DNA from: Arthrobacter sp. fls2-241-R2A-200
GTDB taxonomy: Bacteria; Actinomycetota; Actinomycetes; Actinomycetales; Micrococcaceae
DNA: 64,000 nt
Assembly (NCBI RefSeq): GCF_030209745.1
Contig: NZ_JARVRJ010000006.1
Location: 1-64,000, forward strand
Direction: 5' to 3'
Made by a program: the position numbers and the translations under genes. The notes beneath the pieces were generated by a model. It searched no databases and was not told where the DNA came from. It was given only the letters and a program-made list of their open reading frames with translations. Shown here piece after piece: positions 8,637-16,720 of this stretch; the first letter of the stretch is position 1; every line of letters begins with the position of its first letter.

Positions 8637-10196
8637 ATGGAAAAGTACGACGTTGCTGTCGTGGGATACGGTCCGGTGGGCATGGCCATGGCGGCCCTGC
8701 TCGGGAAGGCTGGGCACAAGGTGATTGTGCTGGAGCGCTACGCCGGCCTGTATAACCTTCCTCGGGCAGCGATTTTCGATGACGAGACCATGCGCACGTT
8801 CGCAGAGCTCGGGATAGCCGAGGAACTTCTGCCCAAGGTCAGCGCGCAAAGGAACTATGAGTGGCGCAACGGTGCCGGCGATCTTTTGATCGAGCACGAG
8901 TTTGCGTTGAAGGGCGCCTCTGGATGGTCCGAGTGGTACATGATGTACCAGCCCGATCTGGAAAATGCGCTGTCCGCCCTCTGCACTTCCCTTCCTAATG
9001 TCGAGGTCAGGTTCAACTCGAAGGTCGACGGATATGAAGACAGGGGTGACGAGGTCCGTGTGAATGTGGCCGGGGCTGAAGCTGTGAGTGTCAAATACGT
9101 TGTTGCCTGCGACGGTGGCAACGGCACTACCCGGGCCAAGATCGATGCCGAACTCACAGACTTCGGTTTCTCGGAGCCCTGGCTTGTATGCGATTTCCGG
9201 CTTACCGGCGACGCCCGGCCGCCACACGCCCGCCAAGTATGTGATCCCAAACAGCCCCAGTCGATCATCTCCCTGGGGCCGGACCACCACCGGTTCAGTT
9301 TCATGCTCGACTCTGAAGCCGACTTTGAAATCGAACGTGACCCCGAGCGTGTCTGGAACCGCGTAGCGCCCTATTTGGCGCCGGGTCAGGCGGAACTGGT
9401 GCGGGTCGCCACGTACACCTTCAGGTCGCTGCTTGCTAACCCATGGCGAAGGGGAAGGATCATTCTGGCTGGCGACGCTGCCCACCAGATGCCGCCTTTC
9501 CTGGGACAGGGAATGTGCTCCGGCATCCGGGATGCCCATAACCTGGCGTTCAAGCTTGATCTGCTGCTGGCCGGGCAGGCTCAGGACTCGATCCTTGATA
9601 CGTACCAGTCCGAGCGCGAACCCCACGTAGCCGCCGTGGTACACAAAGGCATCGAACTCGGGAAGGTCCAGACCATGCGCGACCCCGAGGCGGCAGCCGA
9701 ACGGGACCGGCAATATCTGGCCAACCGGGCCCGGAACCACAACCCGGAAAAACTGCGCTTTCCCGGCCTCGGCCCGGGCTTCCTGTCCGGCAATGGCCAC
9801 GCCGCTGCCGGCCACCTGTTCATCCAGGACGAGGTACGCACGGCGGCAGGGGACCAAGGCCGCTTCGACGGGATCTTCGGCTACGGCCCTCGGCTGCTGC
9901 TCCTCCGCTCGGGCTACGAAGAGTTCGCCCCCGAAAGCGCCCATGACATCGCCGGCGGAGACGTCGTCGTGGTAAACCCCGCAACAGGTCGGGCCGAAGC
10001 ATTCACGGATGTCAACGGCAGCTACTGGAGCTGGTTTGAGACCAACCAATGCTCAGCAGTACTGGTTCGCCCCGACTTCTACATCTTCGGGGCCGTACGA
10101 ACAGGCGGTGAAGTTACTGGACTCATCCGCGAGTACGACAAAAGCTTCGCATTCGAAACCAAAATCCCTGCAACATCAGGAAGCGTGAGCGCATGA
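8637..10196 (+). CDS. FAD-dependent aromatic monooxygenase (MhpA/PheA-like), probable resorcinol hydroxylase
   Basis: A 519-residue class A flavoprotein hydroxylase expected to convert resorcinol to hydroxyquinol with O2 and NAD(P)H. The FAD dinucleotide motif VGYGPVGMAMAALLGKAGHK starts about residue 8, VVACDGGNG is the DG motif, and RIILAGDAAHQMPPFLGQGM is the GD motif. A C-terminal thioredoxin-like extension as in MhpA/PheA follows. The ATG at 8637 has GAGG eight bases upstream; earlier in-frame starts lack proper spacing. It overlaps the transporter gene by four bases (ATGA). Known gamma-resorcylate pathways can use two-component hydroxylases, so a single-component enzyme would be a variant. 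3-(3-hydroxyphenyl)propionate is an alternative substrate, but the neighbours favour resorcinol. Confidence 0.87.
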   Translation: MEKYDVAVVGYGPVGMAMAALLGKAGHKVIVLERYAGLYNLPRAAIFDDETMRTFAELGIAEELLPKVSAQRNYEWRNGAGDLLIEHEFALKGASGWSEWYMMYQPDLENALSALCTSLPNVEVRFNSKVDGYEDRGDEVRVNVAGAEAVSVKYVVACDGGNGTTRAKIDAELTDFGFSEPWLVCDFRLTGDARPPHARQVCDPKQPQSIISLGPDHHRFSFMLDSEADFEIERDPERVWNRVAPYLAPGQAELVRVATYTFRSLLANPWRRGRIILAGDAAHQMPPFLGQGMCSGIRDAHNLAFKLDLLLAGQAQDSILDTYQSEREPHVAAVVHKGIELGKVQTMRDPEAAAERDRQYLANRARNHNPEKLRFPGLGPGFLSGNGHAAAGHLFIQDEVRTAAGDQGRFDGIFGYGPRLLLLRSGYEEFAPESAHDIAGGDVVVVNPATGRAEAFTDVNGSYWSWFETNQCSAVLVRPDFYIFGAVRTGGEVTGLIREYDKSFAFETKIPATSGSVSA

Positions 10197-11542
10197 GCAC
10201 CAAAGAACAGACTCAGGGAAAGGAACACATCAGGACAATCTCCGAGCGCGTTCTGTTGACCGTCGCACTGGTCATTGGCGGTTTGGAAGGCTATGACCTG
10301 GCAGTTTACGGCGTAACCGTCCCCTCGTTGCTGGCCGACCACGCCCTGAACGTCGACAAGGGCGCCGCGGGCACTCTCGGCTCCGTGGTCGCGGTTGGCA
10401 TGATGATCGGCGCAGGCCTGGCCGGCGCCATGATCAGCCGCATCGGCCCGAGACGGCTCATCCTGTCCAGCTGCATGATCTTTTCGGTCGGCATGCTCCT
10501 TTCAGCCGCGGCGCCCAGTGTCCTCATTTTCGGTCTCGGACGCATCCTGGTGGGGTTGGGTCTTGGAATCGTCCTGCCCACCCTGTTGGCCTACGTGGCT
10601 GACTTGTCTCTGCCCGGCCGCCGTAACAGGAATACAGGCATCGTGATGGCCGGATACGCCGTAGGCGGCCTAGCCGCCCCGCTGCTGGGCGCTGCATTGC
10701 TCCCCAGCGCCTCATTCCGATGGTTGTACGTCATCGGAATCATCCCGGCCGTGGTGATCCTTCCCTTTGCCTGGAAGCTTTTGCCCGAAACGCCCGTCCA
10801 TCTTCTGCGCCTGGGCCGCGTAGAGTCAGCGCACCGCCTCAGCGCCGCCATGGGCTTGCCGGAGCCAGTCCTCGTGGCTGCAGGGAAGCGACACTTCGCA
10901 GGCATCGGACCGCTCTTTTCTGCCGGTGTCGCCGGGGCCACGATCCTGTTCTGGATCATGACCTTCTGCGGGCTCCTCCTTGTGTTCGGTATCACCGCGT
11001 GGCTGCCCACGATGATGCAGGCCAACGGTTACTCGCTCGGATCCGCCCTTCTGCAGACTGCTGCGATGTGGATCGGCGTCGGCGTCGGCGTCATCGTCGG
11101 CGGAAGAATCGCCGACAGGATAGGGGCGAAACCAGTTGTCGTGACTGCGTTCCTGATGGGGGCGCTCAGCCTGGTAGCCATGAGCCTGAACCCGAACGTC
11201 GTCGTATTGTTCATCCTGATGTTCCTCAGTGGGGTCGGCTTCATCGGCTCGCAAATTCTTGTCAACGGGTTCATTCTGACCCGGTACCCCGATGACATGC
11301 GTGGAAGCGGCCTTGCGTGGGCGCTGTCCTTCGGCCGGCTTGGCGCCATTGTCGGCCCCTCGCTGGGCGCATGGGTCCTCACTTCAGGACTGTCCGTCGA
11401 ATGGAACTTCTACACCTTTGCCATCCCCGCAGTGGTAGGAGCTGTCGCATCACTCCTGGTCCCGCGGATACGAGTCAGCGAACCTGGAAGCCACGAAGTC
11501 GGTGCGCTTAGAGGAGACGTACCCGGCGGAGTAACTGGATAA
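10193..11542 (+). CDS. MFS transporter, aromatic acid:H+ symporter type
   Basis: A 449-residue twelve-helix carrier of the major facilitator superfamily. After a short cytosolic N-terminus, the first helix contains GGLEGYDLAVYGVTVPSLL, resembling the aromatic-acid symporters of the PcaK/BenK group, whose first helix bears a conserved acidic GxxDG-like motif. The 2-3 loop motif is present in altered form (GAMISRIGPRRLIL), as is its second-half copy GGRIADRIGAKPV. The start overlaps the monooxygenase stop by four bases, so the two are co-translated. The natural cargo would be gamma-resorcylate or a related hydroxybenzoate. Import is inferred from family and operon. Confidence 0.9.
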   Translation: MSTKEQTQGKEHIRTISERVLLTVALVIGGLEGYDLAVYGVTVPSLLADHALNVDKGAAGTLGSVVAVGMMIGAGLAGAMISRIGPRRLILSSCMIFSVGMLLSAAAPSVLIFGLGRILVGLGLGIVLPTLLAYVADLSLPGRRNRNTGIVMAGYAVGGLAAPLLGAALLPSASFRWLYVIGIIPAVVILPFAWKLLPETPVHLLRLGRVESAHRLSAAMGLPEPVLVAAGKRHFAGIGPLFSAGVAGATILFWIMTFCGLLLVFGITAWLPTMMQANGYSLGSALLQTAAMWIGVGVGVIVGGRIADRIGAKPVVVTAFLMGALSLVAMSLNPNVVVLFILMFLSGVGFIGSQILVNGFILTRYPDDMRGSGLAWALSFGRLGAIVGPSLGAWVLTSGLSVEWNFYTFAIPAVVGAVASLLVPRIRVSEPGSHEVGALRGDVPGGVTG

Positions 11543-11581
11543 AGCCGCCGCCATCGACCGCGATCGATTACCTGACCGATA

Positions 11582-11593
11582 CGATCATGATCG
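11582..11593. promoter_or_regulatory. 12-bp palindrome just upstream of the IclR gene
   Basis: CGATCATGATCG is a perfect palindrome ending 23 bases before the chosen IclR start, within the short gap after the transporter gene. It could be an autoregulatory site. Weak evidence, since palindromes of this length also arise by chance. Confidence 0.25.
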
Positions 11594-11616
11594 GCAAACA
11601 ATTTGTAAGGAAGTGC

Positions 11617-12432
11617 ATGGTCATGAGCGACATGGAAGCCGCCGCCCCCTCAGAACGCCAAGGTATCCAGTCCGTTGAGCTCGCAATGCGGATCATCGAA
11701 GCCCTCGAATCCGGCGGCGGCCCCATGTCCCTTTCTGAAATCGCGGAGCGAAGCGGCTTCCAACCCAGTAAGGCTCACCGGTACCTGGTGAGCCTTACCA
11801 GGATCGGACTTGTCAGCCAGTCCCCGAAGACCGGCCGGTACGACTTCGGGGCAGCCATGCGCCGTCTGGGGGCAGAATCACTGCGCAGGACCAACGAGGT
11901 CTCGGTGGCTTCTGATTACACCCCCGATCTACGGGACGAATGCGGACACTCGGTAAACATTGCGGTCTGGGGAGACGACGGCCCGGTGGTCGTCCGTTGG
12001 GACTATGGAAGCCACGCACTGCCGATCAACATCCGTCTCGGCGCCACACTCCCCATGCTTACCTCGTCCAGCGGCCAGGTCTTCCTCGGTTTCCTGCCGG
12101 AATCCATGTGGGCTGCAACGCTGGCAGCAGAACGCTCCCGGCGGAGCCCCAACGCATACACAGACGAAGATATCCAGCGACTCCGGAGCGAAGTCTCAAC
12201 TAACGGATATGCCTTTACATCCGGAGGCGTCATCCCGGGTGTGTCCTCGATCGCAGCTCCCGTATATTCATCCCTCGATGCAATCCCATTGACGGTCGCG
12301 GTTGTCTTCCCCACCGAAGTCGTCCACGAAGACGAACTGGAACTGGTAAAAACCCAGCTGCTCAGCATCACACGAAAAATCTCAAGTGAGCTCGGCATGC
12401 CCTTTGAAGGCGACGCCGCTATATCTGCATAA
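11617..12432 (+). CDS. IclR family transcriptional regulator
   Basis: A 271-residue regulator with an N-terminal winged helix-turn-helix (about residues 15-80: SVELAMRIIEALESGGGPMS, IAERSGFQPSKAHRYLVSL) and a C-terminal GAF-like ligand domain (NIAVWGDDGPVVVRWDYGS to the end). This is the standard IclR architecture. The ATG at 11617 follows AAGGA with five bases between; an upstream in-frame ATG (11587) lacks a site. It follows the monooxygenase and transporter genes on the same strand and most likely controls both arms of the resorcylate module in response to a pathway aromatic. Whether it activates or represses cannot be read from sequence. Confidence 0.9.
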   Translation: MVMSDMEAAAPSERQGIQSVELAMRIIEALESGGGPMSLSEIAERSGFQPSKAHRYLVSLTRIGLVSQSPKTGRYDFGAAMRRLGAESLRRTNEVSVASDYTPDLRDECGHSVNIAVWGDDGPVVVRWDYGSHALPINIRLGATLPMLTSSSGQVFLGFLPESMWAATLAAERSRRSPNAYTDEDIQRLRSEVSTNGYAFTSGGVIPGVSSIAAPVYSSLDAIPLTVAVVFPTEVVHEDELELVKTQLLSITRKISSELGMPFEGDAAISA

Positions 12433-12583
12433 AAAGGCTCTCGTCCCAGACCCTCGGAGGTAGCGACTCGATTCGAGACACAAAGCAGCACGCGACTGAA
12501 TCCGTGGGTGTCAGCCTGCACGCTTGAGTGCACGACAGCTATCCCCTTGAGCCAGTGCTCCATAATGCTTGGAAGGAAACACC

Positions 12584-12724
12584 ATGATTCAACTGTGGAA
12601 GCACCTGGCCTCTTTGCTTGACGCCAGTGGCCAAGAAAAACCAAAGGGCGCGGCGGAATTGCCCTTCTCGGATACTAGGCTCGACTCAGCCGCATGGATT
12701 GGCTGGTACGAGGAAGACGCGTGA
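12584..12724 (+). CDS. Possible 46-residue small protein
   Basis: ATG 12584 follows AAGGAA with five bases between and opens a 46-codon frame ending at TGA 12722-12724. The product begins MIQLWKHLASLLDAS and ends AAWIGWYEEDA: an amphipathic start, a charged middle and a Trp/acidic tail. No family is recognised. The good ribosome site in an otherwise empty region is the only argument for translation. Confidence 0.35.
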   Translation: MIQLWKHLASLLDASGQEKPKGAAELPFSDTRLDSAAWIGWYEEDA

Positions 12725-12798
12725 TATCCACCAAGCACAGGCAGAACCATATCCATGCCGTTCCGCCTCTTCTCTACATCTTGTTGCCCGGATGGCGT

Positions 12799-12815
12799 AC
12801 ACCCCAGCCTGACGT
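12799..12815 (+). repeat. 17-bp direct repeat, right copy
   Basis: Identical and in the same orientation as 3435-3451. Together the copies bracket the NTF2-fold, dioxygenase, reductase, decarboxylase, monooxygenase, transporter and IclR genes. Confidence 0.5.
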
Positions 12816-13428
12816 CAAGCACCTACCCAAAAAGCGTCAGACTAGCGCTGGATTCTGCTGTTTCTGACACACGATCAAGCATCTCTTAGAGCATAACCTG
12901 ACACTTCCACCCTCCCACGAGGGGCACGTCGGCACGGAAAATCAAAATGAAAATGGCCGGCCGATAGACGATGGCGAGCGGGGTGCGGTTGCCTTGTTGA
13001 CTAAGTTTCCTGGGGCACACGACGGCGGCAGCGGCACCATGGGCAGGCGGCCGCGCGCCCGCGTGATGGCCCCCGTCAAGAGATGGACTGGGGGAGGTGG
13101 GGAGGCTTTCGGTGCACGCAACGGATGAGAACCTGAGATAGTCAGCCCACTGCAAGACCAACCACCCAGCTTGTCCCGGCTTCTGCCGAACGATTCGAGT
13201 ATGACTGACTCGTCTCAAGCGATACCGGGGAACGCGTCAAGATTGGCTCAAGACATCACCGGCGGCACTCGACGTGAAGGTGCTGGGCCCCCGGACCAAT
13301 CCGGCAATGCTCCACACTGACACCTACGTGAACGATTCGCCCAGCAACGTTACAGGGAATCGCCGTCGTCGTAATTCTGTCCGGTATTCTTCCAATTGAG
13401 TGAAAAACTGAACATTTTGGGGGAAAAT

Positions 13429-13752
13429 GTGACTGAACCAGGACACGAGAAAATTGGGGGTTTCGGCCCTGAAGGTCGAGGATCGGACCAAACTTACACC
13501 GGGACTGTCGGGCTTGGAAACGCGCCAGTTGCTACGGAAAGTCAGGCGCCCGGACCAGCGAAATCACAACATTTTGATGCAAGCGCGCTGATTCCTTCCG
13601 CTTTGCTGGGTGTCATCGCGTATGCGGCCCTCTACGTAGTGGCATGCGCCTTTTTGGTATTGGCCATAGTAGGGCTCGCCATCAGCCAGGGTGGCAACAC
13701 CAACGTGCCGGCCAGTTCGATGCTCCCGCAAGGTTCGACGCCGTCGCCGTAG
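13429..13752 (+). CDS. N-terminal fragment of a large membrane protein, ended by in-frame TAG
   Basis: A GTG at 13429 follows GGGGGA and opens a 107-residue frame: a Gly/Pro-rich soluble start, one strong hydrophobic helix (LIPSALLGVIAYAALYVVAC onward) and a Ser/Pro tail before TAG (13750-13752). The next frame begins two codons later in the same reading frame and continues as a membrane protein. The simplest reading is one gene cut by a nonsense codon. As two genes, the second lacks a visible ribosome site. A TTG at 13396 in the same frame is a less likely start. Confidence 0.6.
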   Translation: MTEPGHEKIGGFGPEGRGSDQTYTGTVGLGNAPVATESQAPGPAKSQHFDASALIPSALLGVIAYAALYVVACAFLVLAIVGLAISQGGNTNVPASSMLPQGSTPSP

Positions 13753-13758
13753 TCCATC

Positions 13759-15966
13759 ATGATGCAGCTTGCTGCTCAGCTGGTAGTGATGAGCCAGCTT
13801 GGAGCACTGGGCACAACAATCGATGTGACCGTCCCATTTCTTGGGAATGTGCACGGCACCGCTGGCCTATTTGCCACGCCCCTGTTGCTGACGGCGTTGT
13901 CAATCGTCGTTCTGTTTGTCGGCGGAAGGTTTGTGGCCAAGCGGAAGCCCGCTCCGACGACGACGGGAATGTGGCTGGAGTCAGCAGCCACGGGCTTGGT
14001 GTTCACGGTGTTGGTCAACGTTATTGGGGCCATCACCGGCATTTCATTTCCCATTCCGCAGCTGAAGGTCGCACCGCTGGTCGCAGTGACCATCGGATCC
14101 GTCCTAGCTGCCTTCGTCGTCGGAACGTTCGCGAGCTTGGCTGGGCGAACTTGGCATCAGGGACGGCCCACCGGAGTGCGCGCGATCATCCGCGATGCCG
14201 GGGCAGCAATAGGCGTGCATTTCGGCGTCTTTCTCGTGGTCGCCGTGCCGGTTGCGGTCACGGCTATGGGGATTAAATTCGGCTGGCAAGCAACGTTCTC
14301 GGCGCCACTCTGGGCACTGACGGCAGGCTTCTTCCTGCTCGGGCTCGGCCATTTGAGCCCCATCGTCCGTACCTGGAATTTCAGCACGTCCACCTCATCG
14401 TCCGTGAACAGTTCAGGATCTGAAACCGGCTTTGGCCCGGGAACCGGGCTGACCCAGTTCGACATCCCTGGGTGGACCGGCTGGCTTCTGTTGCTTCTGG
14501 CACTCGTTGCACTAGTGGCGACCTCGATATTTTGGTATCTCCGGCGCGGCCCGGCCGACACCAAGAAAATAACGGACTGGGTGGTCCTTCCCGGCGCATT
14601 CCTGGTGGCAGGGGCGCTCCTTACCTGGCTCAGCTCACTTACCGGCTCCTTTGAGGCCGGAACGTTGGTGACGGGCACCGGCAGCGTGGCCCTGGCTGGG
14701 TGGACGGCTTTTGTCATGTTGCTGTGGGGCGCTGCAACCGAAGCCTCAGCGCGCTATCTCGCACCCATCCTCAGCAATTACATCCCGGCCCGCGCAGCTG
14801 AGAGGCTCAGGACCCGTCGCCCGGTTCAGGATGCTCTGAACCCTCACCAGAGCCAGCCCGGCCACCCGAATACGGCCAGCTACGCTGACCCTTACGCTCA
14901 AAACAGCCAGACGACGGCGGTCGCTCCCCGGGAGCCGATGTCTCCCGGCGCTAAGCGCAAGCTTGGCCTGGTGCTGGGTGGAATCGGCTTGGTAGTTGTC
15001 TTGCTGGTCGCCGGGGCCATCACCGTCAACGTGATCAAGGACGGCAACGGCCCGGACAAACCCGTGAAGGACTATCTGCAGGCCCTTCAGAACGGCGAGG
15101 CATCCAAGGCGATTGCCTTGTCGGATCCCAACGTGGCGAACGATCAAAGAGCGCTACTGACCGACGAGGTGTACTCTAAAGCCGGCAAGCGCATCGACGG
15201 TTTCGACATCGTGTCCACCCAAACCTCCGGGGACGGAGCCAAGGTGGTGGCGGAACTACGCCAGGATGGTCGGAAACAGCAGGCTACCTACACACTGCGC
15301 AAGTCGAATCCGGAGCTCCTCGATGATCACTGGAAGATGGATCCGGCTCCGATCGGGCAGTTGGCCATCTCCGCGGACAGCATCGTGCAGACTGTGTTGG
15401 TCAACGGCCATGAGCTCAACCTCGGATTAGGTGACGGCACTTCATCTTCCACGGGCGTACACCTTCCAGCCTTGCCTGGAGAGTACACGGTGGAATTGCC
15501 TGCCTCCGAGAAGTACTTGACGGCGGCTAAGTCCACGGCTCTGGTAACTGTGGTGGAAGGAGCCCAAGCCCCGCCGGGGGTACAGCTGAATGTTGAGGCC
15601 AGCGATGCATTGAAAACGGAGGCTTTGGCGCAGGTCAACGCGCACATTACGGAGTGCCTCAAGTCCACGGAAGCAGAGCCGGCCAACTGTCCGTTCAGCA
15701 TCTACGCCTCGAGTTATACGCGGAACTTCCACTGGTCACTGACCACCAAGCCGACATTAAGCCTCAGCAAAAACCTCTTCGACGCGTCGGGTTGGAGCAT
15801 CGAGACGGACACTCCCGGCAAGGCGACGGTCAGCTACGAGAAAGACAGCTCCTACGGTTTCGGTACACCCGATTGGAAGCCGGCAACCGACACCAGTTCT
15901 TTCTATGTGAACGCCAGCGTGACGATAAAGGACGGTAAGGTCCAAACGACGTTCAGCAAGTACTAA
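13759..15966 (+). CDS. Large multi-pass membrane protein with extracytoplasmic C-terminal domain
   Basis: A 735-residue frame. The first ~340 residues hold about eight hydrophobic helices. A hydrophilic Gln/Pro-rich stretch (~350-395) follows, then one more helix (KLGLVLGGIGLVVVLLVAGA), then ~310 residues that should face outside. The start of that outer part (PVKDYLQALQNGEASKAIAL) resembles the DUF4878/NTF2-like stalk of actinobacterial surface proteins. It ends with beta-rich sequence containing one Cys pair candidate (ECLKSTEAEPANC). No function is known to me. It is in frame with the preceding 107-residue fragment across a TAG, and no ribosome site precedes its ATG, so it may not be expressed as a separate protein. 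Confidence 0.7.
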   Translation: MMQLAAQLVVMSQLGALGTTIDVTVPFLGNVHGTAGLFATPLLLTALSIVVLFVGGRFVAKRKPAPTTTGMWLESAATGLVFTVLVNVIGAITGISFPIPQLKVAPLVAVTIGSVLAAFVVGTFASLAGRTWHQGRPTGVRAIIRDAGAAIGVHFGVFLVVAVPVAVTAMGIKFGWQATFSAPLWALTAGFFLLGLGHLSPIVRTWNFSTSTSSSVNSSGSETGFGPGTGLTQFDIPGWTGWLLLLLALVALVATSIFWYLRRGPADTKKITDWVVLPGAFLVAGALLTWLSSLTGSFEAGTLVTGTGSVALAGWTAFVMLLWGAATEASARYLAPILSNYIPARAAERLRTRRPVQDALNPHQSQPGHPNTASYADPYAQNSQTTAVAPREPMSPGAKRKLGLVLGGIGLVVVLLVAGAITVNVIKDGNGPDKPVKDYLQALQNGEASKAIALSDPNVANDQRALLTDEVYSKAGKRIDGFDIVSTQTSGDGAKVVAELRQDGRKQQATYTLRKSNPELLDDHWKMDPAPIGQLAISADSIVQTVLVNGHELNLGLGDGTSSSTGVHLPALPGEYTVELPASEKYLTAAKSTALVTVVEGAQAPPGVQLNVEASDALKTEALAQVNAHITECLKSTEAEPANCPFSIYASSYTRNFHWSLTTKPTLSLSKNLFDASGWSIETDTPGKATVSYEKDSSYGFGTPDWKPATDTSSFYVNASVTIKDGKVQTTFSKY

Positions 15967-15998
15967 ACGCTCGACGGCGGTTCGGCGAACCTCCCATC

Positions 15999-16015
15999 TA
16001 TACCCTCCCGGGGTA
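15999..16015. promoter_or_regulatory. CsoR operator 1
   Basis: Contains TACCC-N5-GGGTA (16001-16015), a GC-rich palindrome matching the known CsoR operator style, upstream of the csoR start at 16053. Confidence 0.8.
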
Positions 16016-16023
16016 CTTGCATC

Positions 16024-16040
16024 ATACCCCCGGAGGGTAT
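16024..16040. promoter_or_regulatory. CsoR operator 2
   Basis: ATACCCCCGGAGGGTAT has perfect 6-bp arms and the same TACCC-N5-GGGTA core as operator 1, 24 bases away. Two CsoR tetramers could therefore bind on successive turns and shut off the csoR-copZ-copA operon when copper is low. Confidence 0.85.
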
Positions 16041-16052
16041 AGTTTTGTCTCT

Positions 16053-16418
16053 ATGAACACGCCGGACCTGCAACTGGGCCATCCGCTCGCACCCGTGATT
16101 GAAGCGGATCTGGAGCATACTGCCCATCATGGTTACACCAGCAACAAAGAGGCGTACCTGAAGCGCCTGAAGCGCATTGAAGGCCAGGTGCGCGGGATTG
16201 CACGGATGGTCGAAGAAGACAAGTACTGCATCGACATCCTCACGCAGGTCGCCGCGGCCACCAAGGCCCTTCACGCGGTTAGCCTGGGTTTGGTGGAGGA
16301 GCACATCGGGCACTGCGTTGTCGGTGCGGCCTCCGAGGCAGACCCGGAGGCGCGAGCCGAACAGATCGAAGCCAAAGTAAAAGAAGCCACGGGCGCAATT
16401 GGGCGCCTGCTGCGGTAA
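16053..16418 (+). CDS. csoR: Copper-sensing transcriptional repressor CsoR
   Basis: A 121-residue all-helical repressor. The Cu(I) site of the family is complete: Cys59 (KYCIDIL), His84 (EEHIGHC) and Cys88, with 25- and 4-residue spacing exactly as in characterised CsoR. The conserved YLKRLKRIEGQVRGIARMVE forms the DNA-contacting helix. A His-rich N-terminal tail (HTAHHGY) may also touch copper. The ATG at 16053 is preferred over an upstream ATG at 16017 that lies among the operators. It heads the operon with copZ and copA and should release both upstream operators when Cu(I) binds. Confidence 0.95.
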   Translation: MNTPDLQLGHPLAPVIEADLEHTAHHGYTSNKEAYLKRLKRIEGQVRGIARMVEEDKYCIDILTQVAAATKALHAVSLGLVEEHIGHCVVGAASEADPEARAEQIEAKVKEATGAIGRLLR

Positions 16419-16478
16419 TCCCCCTGCTCGCCGAGCCTTCCCAGACCCCACCAAGCCTTCCCAGCCCAGGAGTACACC

Positions 16479-16712
16479 ATGAGCCAGCACATCCAAACCA
16501 ACGTCAACGTTTCCGGCATGACCTGCGGCCACTGCGTATCGAGTGTCAGCGAAGAACTCGAAGCCCTCAACGGCGTCGAGGAAGTGGCAGTCGACCTCAA
16601 CCCCGGCGGCCTGTCCACTGTGATTATCACATCAACAAAACCGTTGATCCCTGAAGAAATCGGCGAGGCCGTGGCAGAAGCAGGCTATCTGGTAGTCGCC
16701 AACCAGGCTTAG
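16479..16712 (+). CDS. copZ: Copper chaperone, heavy-metal-associated domain (CopZ)
   Basis: A 77-residue ferredoxin-like HMA domain with the metal motif GMTCGHC (Cys16 and Cys19), the usual hydrophobic core (VEEVAVDLNPG) and a C-terminal AGYLVV strand. It ferries Cu(I) in the cytosol to the exporter CopA. AGGAG precedes the ATG. It lies between csoR and copA with only eight bases before the copA start, so the stoichiometry of chaperone and pump is set by one transcript. Confidence 0.93.
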   Translation: MSQHIQTNVNVSGMTCGHCVSSVSEELEALNGVEEVAVDLNPGGLSTVIITSTKPLIPEEIGEAVAEAGYLVVANQA

Positions 16713-16720
16713 GAGCTTCT

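Larger units (their letters stand above)
12433..13428. other. Long gene-poor stretch after the resorcylate module
   Basis: About 1 kb holding one small possible ORF (12584-12724) and the right copy of a 17-bp direct repeat (12799-12815). Longer frames here have no recognisable content and no ribosome sites. The region probably marks the edge of an inserted block. Confidence 0.5.

Noticed and set aside
8598..10049. Long open frame (483 codons) on the minus strand opposite the monooxygenase
   Set aside because: Typical GC-rich antisense shadow: no ribosome site, no family signal, while the plus-strand frame has full FAD motifs.
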